Assembly (NCBI GenBank): GCA_030052745.1
Contig: JANBVO010000005.1
Coordinates: forward strand, 868,001-932,000
Source: Pleurostoma richardsiae
Taxonomy: Eukaryota; Ascomycota; Sordariomycetes; Calosphaeriales; Pleurostomataceae
Direction: 5' to 3'
DNA length: 64,000 nt
This document shows positions 46,201 through 57,513 of the stretch, one piece after another. The notes beneath the pieces are model-generated. The model worked only from the letters and a program-made list of their open reading frames with translations, was not told the origin of the DNA and did not search any database. The number at the start of each line of letters is the position of its first letter. The stretch's first letter is position 1. Made by a program: the position numbers and the translations under genes.

Positions 46201-46676
46201 TTGTTGAGGAGACCTGCGCAGGCTAAGGTAGGACAAGCAGACCCGACTGATGCTGCAGACTGAATGGGGCTTTCGGTTGGGGGCTATTACGGCGCCGCAC
46301 GGAGTAGAGCACAGTACAGAGAGCCCCGCGGAGAGAGCACGATGGCTGTCTCCGCCGTTCCACTCGGCCTCCAGAGGATACGAAATCGTAAACACACATG
46401 TTCCCTGTGCTCTCCTTGTGTGCGTGCAGTGCGCACAGTACAGAACTGCTCCTCACAGCAACAACCACGACTATAACAGCGCGGTGGTAGGTGACTCTTG
46501 TTCGCACACCTACACTACATACCGAAGGTACTAGACGATAGCGGGTGTATCAGCCATCGAGCCGGCACTCGGGCGTTGAGTAAAGACGGAAAACGCCACT
46601 GGCAGCGGGCGTCCACGCTCAACAGGCGGTGTCCGCCGTTCAGGGCGACAGAATCGAATGAATCGATGGCTTGATG
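43277..46676. other. 3.4 kb without a recognised gene
   Basis: The largest stretch with neither gene nor inferred leader. Many 60-200-codon frames overlap on both strands; none has a recognisable domain or a convincing intron-exon pattern. A degenerate GGCGAA/GGCGAC/AGCGAC hexamer tract lies at 43721-43776. No transposon ends, AT-rich decay or RNA gene was seen. It may hold distal control DNA for the PH/LRR and STE11 genes or a non-coding transcript. Confidence 0.45.
43721..43776. repeat. Degenerate GGCGAN hexamer tract
   Basis: A run of six-base units of the GGCGAA, GGCGAC and AGCGAC type, imperfect throughout, in DNA with no accepted gene. Confidence 0.8.
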
Positions 46677-47581
46677 CGGGTGAAGAACCAGGAAAAGTAA
46701 GGCTCGTGCGTTTCCCAGCGCGTTTCACCCTTCGCACCAGCTGCCGCCAGAGGAGTGAGGGGGGGCCTTGGGTGCAGGGGTCCCTGAGCGTGGAAACTCC
46801 AGCTCCACCCTCTGCACCGAGCGACTTCACAAGCCAATCACCACCTTGAGCGACCGGAAGCGACACACTAGAAGCCAGAGGAGGGACCAGCGGCCAGCCC
46901 ATCATCAGCCTGTCCTGCAATTCCCAATTCTTCCATATTGTCGCTTTGTGGTTTGTGCTTCCTGCAGCCAGCCCCCTTGTCCTTCCGCCAGCGCGCGTTT
47001 CAAGTGCGCACTCGTCCTCCATCCTCCTCTCTCCTCCTCCCCGCCGGGCTTCATCTCTCCTCCGGCTCACTGACGCGGTGGGAGCATCGAATAAATCGTC
47101 CTGCTTCCTATTTTGGGGGTCTTCGCCTTGCAACCCCTGGCTGGCCGTGCCTTGTCCCCGGTCTTGCTGGTCTTGGCTGGCACAAGAAGTCGCCCGCGGC
47201 TCTCCTTCACACTCTTTTTCTCGCCTTCATCCCATCTCTTCCCCCCATCCCACGCGGAACCCCCCCCTTGCGGAGAGGCACACAGGCTTTTCGCGAAGTC
47301 GACGCGCGGTCTGGAGCTTGGGGTCAAAGCGAGTCGAATCTGCCCAGAGACGTACGTTCTCTCGTACGCTCCTCCGCGGCTCGTGCAACGCGTCCATCTG
47401 ACGTCGGCATCGGTCTCGCTTCTTCTCGTCGGCCAGTCTTTATTTGAGGTCCGCCCGGCTGGTCAACCGACGCGCGCACCTACACCGGCTCCCGGGCATC
47501 TCCGTCCTCGTCCTCGTCTCGCGCCGCTGCACACAATCTATTTGTGATACTAGCACGTCGATCCTGTCTTGGACCACCATA
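46677..47581 (+). promoter_or_regulatory. Probable 0.9 kb ATG-free 5' leader of STE11
   Basis: The 905 bases before the STE11 ATG contain no ATG on the plus strand but thirteen CATs. The last upstream ATG is at 46674. CT-rich runs at 47010-47060 and 47195-47255 fit a fungal promoter/leader. Long leaders are known for fungal signalling genes in general; the extent of transcription here is inferred. Confidence 0.5.
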
Positions 47582-50382
47582 ATGGCTATGTTAGCGTCGA
47601 AGACGGCCTTCCCGGCCTCGCTGAGCTCCTCAGCATCGACCCTGGTGTCGTCAAGCCTACCACAGACAACGTACCCCTCGAGCAGGAGAGCACCGACAAT
47701 ACCGGCTACAAGCCAGTCTTTCGCAAGCCCGACCGAATCTGAATTCTCTGATGATGCCGATGGGCCAGACTCCGTCAAGAACTGGGACGAAGATAGGGTC
47801 TGCGAATATCTGAGAAGCGTGAAATGCGGCGAGTATGAGAAGCTGTTCAGGAAAAATCATATCAACGGCGAGAACCTCTTGGAAATGGACAAGGAGGTGC
47901 TGAAGGAGATGGGAATCGAGAAGGTCGGCGACCGTGTTCGCCTATTCTTGGGTATCAAGAAGTTGAGGACCAAGGCCTACGCAAACCAGAAGAAGCGGAA
48001 TAGGGTGAGTTCGATCCCGTCGATGGTGCCCAATATTTGTGATCGCCCCGTTGCTAATGCAACCCCTAGGATTCATTTGCCGGGCTGGATCTGCTGCAGT
48101 ACACTCCTTCTACAGGCTCTCCCCGACCTCCGAACTCTGGCAGCCGTGGCATGCCCACGCCTTCATCCAACAAGAGATACTCTCGGCAATTTGACTCGAC
48201 CAGTGCGTTGGACAGCGCCCTGTCCTCCTCAAGACCAACCTCGCCGCTACCTGGTTCCGATCTTAGAACTGGTCGCGGAAGATACGGGCAGTCTCACGGA
48301 TCGGCCGCTCCCTCCAGGCTGCCCATGTCTCCTCCTCAGCCTCAGCCTGGCCGATTGGTAATCTCCCATACCAGGAATAACTCCAGTATGGATGGGTCGC
48401 TAATGGCGACGCTACCGCAGAACCAGGAAGTTATTCGCGTCATCTCCACAGGTGGCATCACGAAGGTCGTCAAAATTGCCGACTGCAACACCTGTGAAGA
48501 AGTAATGCGAGTAACGCTGCGTAAGTTCGCCCTGAGGGAGGACCACGAGAGAAACTATTGCTTTTGGGTGTTGGATGGCGTCGACCCCGATCCGGGCCGA
48601 TGCCGTCGACTTGGCGACACCGAACTGTGGAGGGTCATCAAGGACCAAAAGAGGCCAGAGCGCAACCGTCTTATCCTCCGGCGAGTTCCCGCCGGAGAGC
48701 CTGGCCAATCCGAGCTGGACAGAGCGGCGGCTATTGCCATGGAAGAAGCTCAGCAGAATCATGCTCGTGCCATCGAAAGCGCCGACAAACGCAGCCAGTT
48801 GAAGGTGCAGAAGGTTTTGGGTGAGAGCTGGGACAATCTTCAGCCGCCATTGTCGCCGGTGTCTTACCAGGACCGGGAAAGGAACGTCTACAATGCCGCT
48901 AGGGATCTTGAGCGGCCTGCCCCTGCCGAGGCAGCCCGACCTCAGCAGAGGAGCCGGAAGCGCCTCCTGCGCCAATTCGGTGGCCTTCGACCTCCGAGTG
49001 AGCTCATCGCCTCGGATCTTACTACGTACTTCCCTGATCACCCGAGGGAGGATATCGATAGGACCGCTAGACTGTCGATGCGGAGATCTGCGCGCCTCAG
49101 CAAGGTGAACAGCCGTCTCAGCGTGGCAAGCAGCATCAGCTTCGCTTCCAGCATACAAGATGCGCCGCCCATTCCCACCATCGCTGACAGTTGGCTCAAT
49201 GCCACGAGCCAGCTGGCAAAGGTCCGCACCAGGGACGGACCCTCGCGTCTCACCCACGCATATCGCGACTCCGTCGCCTCGTCCATGCTTGACACCCTGC
49301 AGGAGGAGGGTTCTCCGCTCGAGCCGAATAGGAAATCCTATGTGTCCTTTGCGGACAGCGGCTCTGACTCGGCAGCCGTCAGCGTCACGGATCCGGAAGG
49401 AAATGTTGTTCGGCACAGTTATTTCGACGACAGCGCCACTGGATCCGGCTCCAGCTCCCTTCGAGACGTCAGCCAGGCACTGAGCGAGGACGGGGAGGAC
49501 GCTGACGAGGAACTACAGAGCTTCCTCGCGGGTGAGTCGTGGGATGACAGCAAGTGGATGAAGGGTGCTCTGATCGGGCAAGGCTCGTTCGGCTGCGTTT
49601 ACCTAGCCTTGCACGCCGTGACTGGCGAGCTCTTGGCTGTGAAGCAGGTTGAGACGCCGTCCCCTGGCGCCAACGGTCAGAATGACTCGAGGAAGAAAAG
49701 CATGATTGAGGCCCTGAAGCGCGAGATCAGCCTGCTCCGTGACTTGCGGCATCCCAATATCGTACAGTACCTGGGCTGTGGCTCGTCATCCGACTATCTT
49801 AACATTTTCCTCGAGTACGTCCCAGGAGGCTCAGTGCAGACGATGCTGAACTCTTATGGTGCCCTTCCGGAACCCCTTGTCCGCAGCTTTGTGCGCCAGA
49901 TCCTGACGGGGCTCTCCTATCTGCACAACCGAGACATCATCCATCGCGACATCAAGGGCGCCAACATTTTGGTCGATAACAAGGGCACCATCAAGATCTC
50001 CGACTTCGGCATCTCCAAGAAGCTCGAGGCGTCCAACATCCTGAGCGGCGCCAACAACAACAAGCACAGGCCCTCGCTACAGGGTTCTGTCTTCTGGATG
50101 GCTCCCGAGGTGGTCAAGCAGACGAGCTATACGCGCAAGGCCGACATCTGGTCACTTGGCTGCCTCGTCGTGGAGATGATGACCGGGACCCATCCGTTCC
50201 CGGACTGCACTCAGCTGCAGGCCATCTTCAAGATTGGCGGTTCCAGGGCCGCCCCGACCATTCCAGACCACGCCAGCGACGAGGCCAAGAAGTTCTTGAG
50301 CCAGACGTTCGAAATCGACCACAACAAGCGGCCGAGCGCCGACGAGCTGATGCTCAGCCCGTTCCTAGCACCCATCACTTAA
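47582..50382 (+). CDS. ste11: MAP kinase kinase kinase Ste11/NRC-1/MST11
   Basis: Two exons (47582-48004, 48070-50382; intron GTGAGT...CCTAG, phase 0) give 911 residues. An N-terminal SAM domain (about 65-130: VKNWDEDRVCEYLRSVKCGE) is followed by a RAS-association domain (about 261-345: EVIRVISTGGITKVVKIADC), a disordered Ser-rich linker, and the kinase domain (about 637-908). That domain has the glycine loop IGQGSFGCVYLA, Lys666, HRDIKGANIL with Asp768, DFGISKK and the MAPEVVKQ activation end. This order is that of Ste11/SteC/NRC-1/MST11, top kinase of the pheromone, cell-fusion and infection MAPK cascade, where the SAM domain binds the Ste50 adaptor. The ATG at 47582 is the first for over 900 bases and sits in ACCATAATGG context. 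A Met two codons later is the alternative. Confidence 0.96.
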
Positions 50383-50938
50383 TAAGTAGTCAGGATGGAT
50401 GTTTCTCTCTTTTTTCGTTTCTCGGCCTCGCGTCTTCCAACGAAACGCCGAGCGTCTCTATTGTAGGGTCTGCATAATAACCGGGTGCGAGAGCTCGGTT
50501 ACGCTTGGAATCATGAGATATGACCGGATTTACGTGTGACTGCTGCATTGTTTCCCTTTTCCTCTCCTACTGTCGAAAAGAACCAGGCATTTATTATTGG
50601 TATATAAAGCGCCCTCCACTGGTTCCGCAGGGTGGTCTAGATACGGGCATGGATGGCAGGAGAGGTATTACAACGGTGAACGAACCACTACATTGCTTGG
50701 CGAAGGGTACATAGGATCTGCGCTTGTGTTTCTCTCTTTGTCTCGTTCACTTCTTTCTGGTGTATCTCATAGCTCGAATGAACTCGCTGTCTATGCACGG
50801 AAGCAGAAGACTGTATAATACTAGGAAAGTCACGAACGCTCTCCCTACGTGCCGGCTACAAGTCTCATCAGTGTAACTTTGTGGTCAATAAGTTTGGACC
50901 TTCATCCCCTCATCCACCCGTCCTCCCGCTCCGCCGCT
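50383..50938. other. Convergent 3' spacer
   Basis: 556 bases between STE11 and the damaged gamma-glutamylcyclotransferase-like frame. No gene recognised; presumably STE11 3' untranslated DNA. Confidence 0.6.
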
Positions 50939-51639
50939 TCACCCCTTCCCAGCATGATCCCCGGGTATCAACCTCCTCAGCACCCCATCTACATCCTCCC
51001 CCGGCAGCCCAGCCTCCTCGATGGCCCGGTTCATCCGCCCAACGTACTCCGGCCGCGGGTCCGCCACCCCCTCGGCGACATTCCGCTCGTCCACGTAGAC
51101 TAGTGCCTGGCGGACCTCCGTGCTCGCCCTCCTCTTCCTCCTCCTGCGGTCCCTCGCTAAACCCGTCGCGGCGTGCGCCGCCGGTGCCCGTTCCACCCGC
51201 GGGGACGAGCAGCACGTCCAGCTCTGTCTTCTGGTACGCCCACGGCACGCCCTCGGCCAGGTCCAGGCTGGCCTCGTCCTCGGAGCTGATGCCGTAGAGG
51301 ATGCCGTAGACGCCGCCGGGCTCTGAGGCGTCGTCGCGAGCTGTCGTTTGGGGCCGCGCCGCAGGAGGGTGGAGGTCGCCGTCTCCCTCGTCACCCTCGG
51401 CGCCGCCGCCGCCGCGACGGTCATGGTGACTATGTGACTGCTGCTGCTGCTTCGCAGACTCGCGGACAATGTTCGCGAAGCCCCTGCTGTTGATGATTAC
51501 GCGCCAGCCCAGGAGGAAGGCGAGACCCGCGGGCATGGAGGCCGGGCAGCGCTCGCGCATCTGCGTGGGGGACATGTTGGAGCCGTAAGCGAAGTAGAGG
51601 CGAAGAGGGGGTGGTGGTGCAGGGGCCGTGGCTCCCCCG
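50939..51639 (-). pseudogene. Gamma-glutamylcyclotransferase-like gene, apparently frameshifted
   Basis: A GGCT/AIG2-type protein is visible in two minus-strand frames. The first frame has the substrate-loop motif RLYFAYGSNMSPTQMRERCP, AFLLGWRVIINSRGFANI and GVYGILYGISSEDEASLDLA. The end of the fold, RQALVYVDERNVAEGVADPR to IEEAGLPGEDVDGVLRRLIP, is in another frame. The switch falls near 51115-51150, inside a GAG/GAA-rich tract, and no intron of usable size can join the two. No ATG opens the first frame upstream of the YGSN motif, and I could not find an upstream exon with matching phase. So this is either a decayed gene, a sequencing or assembly error in the purine tract plus a missed first exon, or a real strain polymorphism. 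The family degrades gamma-glutamyl peptides such as glutathione to 5-oxoproline. Confidence 0.6.
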
Positions 51640-52492
51640 GTTTGTCCTGGTTGGAACGAATGCCGACGACGGGATAAGTTGCGTAGGTTAGGTGGCAAGA
51701 TGGTGGTATGAAAACAGCATATAACGGTTGGGTGCGTGGTGATACCCTTACGATGGAGGCTATATAAATCGGTACGACCTAGTGAGACGCCAGGCTTGGA
51801 GTTGAAGGAAGTGCATTTCTTACCTTCGTCATGAAGGAGAGTTGTCCGGCATTGCGAACTGACACCGAGAGCAGAATGTAGGTTAGATCTGACTGAAGTT
51901 AAGTTACTGGTCTGAGCTGCTGGAGAAACTCGCTTGCCCAATGTATGGTTGTCAATCCTGTAGCCTCTTTGATATGGTTTTGACAGACTGTGGCAACGTT
52001 AGTAAACTCTCAAGATAGCCTAGCTGACCGCAAATCTGGAAAGACAAGAAGTCCTAAGTTGGTAGGCAAATCGACCATTTGACGCAAGTCACAGGCACAA
52101 ATAAAGGAAGCCCTGGAAGGTCATTTTATGAATTTCACCTCAACCGTAAACTGTTCTCTGCGGCAAGTCTACTCGCCTAAGCTGGCTATCTAGAGCCATC
52201 AAGACCCCATGCACTCTCATAAACCAACGCCATGCTCATGCTGTATGATGCCCGCAAGAATTCAGTCGCGCGAGGACAAATCAGCCCGTAAATGCAAGAT
52301 CAGGTCGGTCATCAATACCGAATATCTAGACATGCTCCATCTCCTCCTCTTAAGACCCGCTGTGAGGGTATCCCGGACTTGCTGCCATCCCAGAAAAAGA
52401 AACGCCGCCCGATGCTTTTCGCGCCTTGCGGCCGCGCATGCTATGATATAAAGAAATAGTATCTGCAGAGTACGCTCTCCCGCTCCTGTGCC
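51640..52492. other. Spacer between the protease and the cyclotransferase-like gene
   Basis: 853 bases. It may include an unlocated first exon of the cyclotransferase-like gene: an ATG-ACG-AAG followed by a good GTAAGA donor occurs near 51833-51825, but its phase does not fit the next exon. The rest is the protease 3' region. Confidence 0.4.
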
Positions 52493-53920
52493 TTACAGCA
52501 CGACTAGAACGCCAACAGAGAAGGCAGTCATCCCAGCTAAAAGCACGCCAACGACACCGTCCACGGACGGTGCTGAGTTCTGGACATCAAGACCGCTGCT
52601 GCTGCTGGAGGACGAGCTACCAAGTCCGGTCGCCGTCGCGGCATCTGCGACGTCCGTCGAGTCTGGGACGCCGTCGTCCCCGGCGGTGATCTCCAGGACG
52701 TTGGTCGTGGTGGCGTTGAAGTTGGTCTGCGCGATAGAGATCTCGTTGTTGTCGATGTCGTAGACGACGTAGGCAGACCGCAGGAAGGTGTCCCCTAGCA
52801 CGTTGGTACTGGACCCCGCAGGGGCAATGCCGAAGAGGCACGCCTCAGTGCCGTCCTGAAATGTCGGTCGCTGACCGCTGGCAGTGACGAGGTCCAGGAC
52901 GAGCTCGTTCATCTCCACAGCGATGGTTGGCCCCGAGAAAGTGAAGGTGAGATTCATACTCTCGTTCTCGAGATCACAAGGAATGTACGCAGCTCCCTCC
53001 GAGGCATCGTACTGGGCGTCAACCATGGTGTAAATTTCCTCCACCATGCTGTCTGGGAGGTAGGTCAGAGACGAGCCCGAGTCGAGAAGGACTGCCAGAG
53101 CCTCGTCACTTGCTATGGTTGTGTTGCCCAGCGAAAGCGCCGTGAGAGTTATGAGGAACTCGGAGTAGACACCCGACTCCTTCTGGATGGGAAGTGTATA
53201 CAGCTCTCCGGTGAACTGCTCAGTGTCGACACCTCCGAACAAAATGCTGCCAGTGTTTGAATCCAGATCGTTCAACCACAAGCTGTACGCGTTGGCTTCA
53301 ATCAAACCGTCCGCCGCCATTTGCGCCGGCAGGTTGTTATACGCCTCCAACCCGGCCCGTCCCACCTGGACCTCGTTGACTGGGTAGCCGATCCCCAAGA
53401 TTCCCTGCGACGAAGTGCTGGAGTACCCAACGCCAAACTGCAGGCGGTCTACCGTCGAGTCGCCAATGGTGATATTGTCAGAGACATAATCGCCGCTCGC
53501 CCCCGATCCGTCAACGTATGAGATGTTGAAGTAGCTTCCGACGTACTCGTATGTCGACGATGAATTAGCTGAGTAGGTCCCGGCAAAGGAACACGGGTCG
53601 CTATTCTGCAAGCAGAGTTTCGAGCTGGGCGTGTTAACCCAGAGGTCACTGCTCCCTGTGTCCAGGTGCAGTCTCAGCGACTGGGGTGGTGTCCCCAGAG
53701 TTGCGTTCACGAAGTAGAGGGTCTCCTCGTTGTCCAGGCTCGCCTCCACGGATCCTCTCCTTCGCAACCTGTCGTGTTGAAGAGGGTTTGTGATAGTTCT
53801 CCGCTGCGTCGACAAGCTCACTACCTTTGGGGAGCCATCAGCTCTCTTGTGCAGGGTCAAGCCCTCCACCAAAGATGGTATCGCCGAGGCTGCCAAGGCC
53901 AAGAGAGTAGTTGTCCTCAT
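52493..53920 (-). CDS. Secreted GPI-anchored aspartic protease (yapsin/OpsB type)
   Basis: A single intronless frame of 475 residues. A signal peptide (about 1-20, MRTTTLLALAASAIPSLVEG) precedes a propeptide with dibasic sites (HKR at 24-26, RLRRR at 51-55) for Kex2-type cleavage. The two catalytic aspartates are in DTGSSD (Asp87) and DSGSS (Asp280); the flap region YVDGSGASGDYVSD follows the first. A C-terminal Ser run and the hydrophobic tail VVGVLLAGMTAFSVGVLVVL match a GPI-anchor signal, so the enzyme should sit on the plasma membrane or in the cell wall. Many N-glycosylation sequons (NSSS, NISY, NITI, NTTI, NESM, NLTF, NATT) fit. Yapsins process or shed wall proteins. Substrates here are unknown. 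Confidence 0.95.
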   Translation of the reverse strand: MRTTTLLALAASAIPSLVEGLTLHKRADGSPKVVSLSTQRRTITNPLQHDRLRRRGSVEASLDNEETLYFVNATLGTPPQSLRLHLDTGSSDLWVNTPSSKLCLQNSDPCSFAGTYSANSSSTYEYVGSYFNISYVDGSGASGDYVSDNITIGDSTVDRLQFGVGYSSTSSQGILGIGYPVNEVQVGRAGLEAYNNLPAQMAADGLIEANAYSLWLNDLDSNTGSILFGGVDTEQFTGELYTLPIQKESGVYSEFLITLTALSLGNTTIASDEALAVLLDSGSSLTYLPDSMVEEIYTMVDAQYDASEGAAYIPCDLENESMNLTFTFSGPTIAVEMNELVLDLVTASGQRPTFQDGTEACLFGIAPAGSSTNVLGDTFLRSAYVVYDIDNNEISIAQTNFNATTTNVLEITAGDDGVPDSTDVADAATATGLGSSSSSSSSGLDVQNSAPSVDGVVGVLLAGMTAFSVGVLVVL

Positions 53921-56607
53921 CGTTCTCTGTGCTCTTATCCAAACCGGCCGTCGCGTAAACTTGCTCCAACCGACGAGTTGACAGAAGACGGGTGATACCG
54001 GTGTGTTATAACATCGAGCACGATCTGTGTGGCGATAGGAGCCCTGCCGGGTAGGTGAGACACTTGCGGCTTAGCTTGTGGGGACTGATTCGTACGTGTC
54101 TGCGTAAGTGAGAGAGAATAGGGAGACTAAGTATTAAATGCCGAGCAGACCGGGGGTGGCAACGAAAATGGTCAATGCAGAATTCAAGGAAAAGAGAAGA
54201 AAATAAACGGTATTTCTATCCTGCGGTCCAGACGCACAAGGAACGAGTGAGAACGGTGAGGAAGTGGAAGTATCGTGAACAGTTGCCTTTGTCTTCTTTT
54301 GTGTTTGGAGCGCTGTTCCCGACCGGAGGACACGGACTTTCTAGCCAAGACGGAGCCGCAGTGACAGAGGATGGTGCCAAGCTTCTTGTTGGTCTCAAGC
54401 TGTCATTCTCGAGCACAAGATCCTCAGTTGCAGGAGAGATACTCAGAGGCAGACAAGGGCCGCTGCGAGCAGACCCTCCCAGGTATGTACTCGGCAGTGT
54501 AGTCCGTAGGGAGATCTCCTTGGCGCCGTCGGAAGACCGAGATGCGCATTCGAGACGACGAGAAACGGTCCGGGGTTCAACAGCACCCCTTGCCCAGCCA
54601 GGTCATTTGGAGATCCCCTGAGCCACTAAGCTCAGAATGGTAACAGTGTTACGTATGTCATGGCCATGTAGAGAGGGAGGCTGAAGAGACGGGATTGCAG
54701 TGAGAAAGATTCGTAAGAGGCCAGCCACACTAGTGACCCGGCGGTGGGAGGGAGTCGATGCGTTCCTGAAGTTGGCGGACCCCGATAGCGCGGGTGACGC
54801 GTGGCCCTCCCGAAACCAAACTCCACGATGCGACTCGGCAAGGTGGCGCTGGAGGGCTAGCCATCCGCGCAACAACGCCCTTCTGCTGCTCCGTAGAGTA
54901 AAGAGGGAGCACCCGTCTGTGCGACTAACCGTCTTTGTTGCCTTGTTGGCGACTGTGCGAAGCGCTTCCTTGTCGGCTTTGTGTGAACAGACAACGATGA
55001 AGGTAAGGGATCTCCCTTGACAGGGGGAAAATGGCTGCCGCTGCCCAATGCCGACGCCGGCTGAAACGCCAAGCCTCCAGAGCCTCCTTGACCAGAGGGG
55101 AGGACCCTAAACCGAAAAGGGGAGACCTGATACAATTGAACCGGATCATCAGACAGCTCTGGAACCTCAATATCCTGGCGAGCCCAGACGGCTGGCGCCA
55201 ACCGAATGGTCCGCTGACGCACAACTGGTCGTCGTCGCATCGATCGGTCACGCAGCATCGACAGCAACGGATGAAGTTGCCGAGCCACGATACTGACGAC
55301 AGCTGCGTCTCCAATGAACGAGTTCGAACGTCCGCCGCCCTGGCGGTGCTCGTCATGCTTGGCAGCATCTATTTCGAGGTTTCCAACGTAATCGTCTCCG
55401 GAGCTCCTACCAAGGCGGAACACAGCCAGCAGACCCGGACCGGAAGGCACACGAATCCTGCGCCATCTCAAGCTCCCTGTGTTGTATCTGGGGTTATCCG
55501 AGACATTACGTAGTTCACAGATCGGTCCTGGTTGACTGTGATGCGATGGCGATCCCGAGTGTTGTTGTTTGGTTTGTGTCCTGCAAGGGCAATCAATCAC
55601 CGATCAGCAGCAGCCATTGCAGGTGGCATGCGCCACAACTGAACGCCACAACTTCATCGACAGTCCTGCCTGTGCCAGCGCGTGCGTATTGTACGACGGG
55701 AAGTGCTCCCACTTTCCGTTCATAAGAAGAACATCTCGGGCTTCAGCGACGGCAGCATGGCCTTCAACGTAGCTACACTGGATCCTGCAGTGTGGCACCC
55801 ATTCAATACTTTTCGTATGGCCAAGTTGCACGGAAGAACAAGGCGTCCGCCTCGGGAATCGGCTTAGACAGCGCGCCACCGCAGAATCTGACACGACGCT
55901 TTGTACGATCGTCTGCTGCGAAAACATGTACCTGTAGTTCTTGTTCTGCTCAAGAGCCTTTTTTCCCTCCCGGCAACTCCAACAGGTGAGGACGATGGAA
56001 GGATGGAATAAACGGCTATCAAGAGAATAGTGAAGTACCTAGAATCGGGTTGTCCGTGCGGCTTTTGTTAGCTGGCCTCCCTTTGCCTATCGTCTATTGA
56101 TCTATGATGTTCCGCCCACAACTGTGCGCAACTATGCGTAAATCTCAATGAGGCCCCGACCTCCTTCATTACCGGGACCAATATGGCAAAATGCTCTCGT
56201 CAGTGTGTCCTGCAGCCATCATCTCTATATCTGAGGCTGAACAGCGCCAAGTGCGCCTCGAACTACAGCTGTCGTTTCGACAGTCCAACACCGGCCAATC
56301 AGCTTTCACCGTATCATTCTGCCTGGCGATGGGCGTCAGCATGCGGATGGGCTAAGGGAACGTCAGGTTTAAAGAGAGTCGGGCTGCGAGATAGGTATCT
56401 AACAGAACTCTCCCTATGCGACCGCGAAGATACATCTACCACCCGCCAACCTTCTCGCCTTATTCTTCACGTCACCTACCGTCGACCTACAGTCCTATAC
56501 AGGAACCTCTTAGGGAGAGATCTAGGGCGGAGTTACGAAAGGTCTCTGTTCTTCACAGACCTGATATCCCAGGACGAAAGCAAGGAACTGCATTCGCGAG
56601 TGCCAAT
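53921..56607. other. 2.7 kb divergent intergenic region without a confident gene
   Basis: Between the divergent protease and proteolipid genes. A 247-codon minus-strand open frame (55600-54857) lacks any ATG start and translates to Arg/Ser/Gly-rich sequence without a domain; an overlapping 160-codon plus-strand frame (55031-55513) is similarly anonymous. I therefore annotate no gene. No repeat or RNA gene seen. Confidence 0.45.
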
Positions 56608-57513
56608 ATGGACGTCGTCAACATGGATCGATGGTGCGTATCTCTTGCTATCGCTCCGACATGACCTTACAGCCATGCCTAACCTCATCAACGTTGAACA
56701 GTCCTGTCTACGCTGTGCGTATCCTCCACACCCGAGCTTCTTTCCCGTCCGTTATCTAATAAGTCACTCCTTTCTACGTCTACAGTCCTTCTTCGGCGCC
56801 ATGGGCTGCGCTTGTTCCATTGTCTTCACCGTCGTCGGCGCCTCCTACGGCACCGCGAAGTCCAGCGGCGCCATATTCTCATCCGGCATCATCCGCCCCG
56901 AGCGGCTGATGCAGAACACGTGCGTATAATAAACACATCACACAGCATACTTGCCCTCCTCCCTTATCCCGTACCTCCCACGCTCGCCTCTTCACTCTTC
57001 AGGACGGAGAAGAAGAGAAAGGAAAAGAAGGCTAAGGCGGATGGCTGTCCGACAGGCTGTGCGCCATCATGGCGCAGATCCTGTCCATCTACGGGCTCGT
57101 CGCCTCGGTCATCATCTCCGGCAACCTCGTCGAGAAGATGGCGCTGTACACCGGGTTCCTGCAGCTCGGCGCGGGGCTCGCCGTCGGGCTGTGCGGGCTG
57201 GCGGCCGGGTTCGCGATCGGAATCGTGGGCGACGTCGGAGGTAAGTGGAAGAACCCCGGTCCTCGGCCCCCTTAGTACCTGTACTCTCAGCCTCTCCTTC
57301 AAGATGGGAAAGAGTGGCAGTCAGGCCCGGGAGAAGGGGACAAGCCGCTAACCTAAGAGGTTCACAGTGAGGGCGAGCACGCAGCAGCCGCGCTTGTACG
57401 TGGGCATGGTCCTCATCCTGATCTTCGCGGAGGTGCTGGGCCTGTACGGGGTCATTGTGTCGATACTGATGCTAACGCGGTCGACAATTGGCGTCACGGA
57501 GTGCCTGTACTGA
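56608..57513 (+). CDS. vma3: V-type ATPase proteolipid subunit c, divergent
   Basis: Five exons (56608-56633, 56702-56714, 56786-56919, 57056-57240, 57368-57513) give 167 residues; a second in-frame ATG at 56623 would give 162. The second exon is only 13 bases and supplies CPVYA across its borders, as expected for the family's CPVYAPFFG start (here CPVYASFFG). Four membrane helices follow, including [14 protein letters not shown] and [20 protein letters not shown]. The proton-carrying Glu is in the last helix, [13 protein letters not shown]. The chain fits subunit c (Vma3) better than c' or c'', but residues near RPERLMQNT and the C-terminus differ from the nearly invariant family pattern. 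It may be a second, specialised copy. Subunit c forms the rotor ring that acidifies vacuoles and endosomes. Confidence 0.85.

Noticed and set aside
47440-47778. Minus-strand frame across the STE11 start
   Set aside because: It is the antisense shadow of the first STE11 exon.
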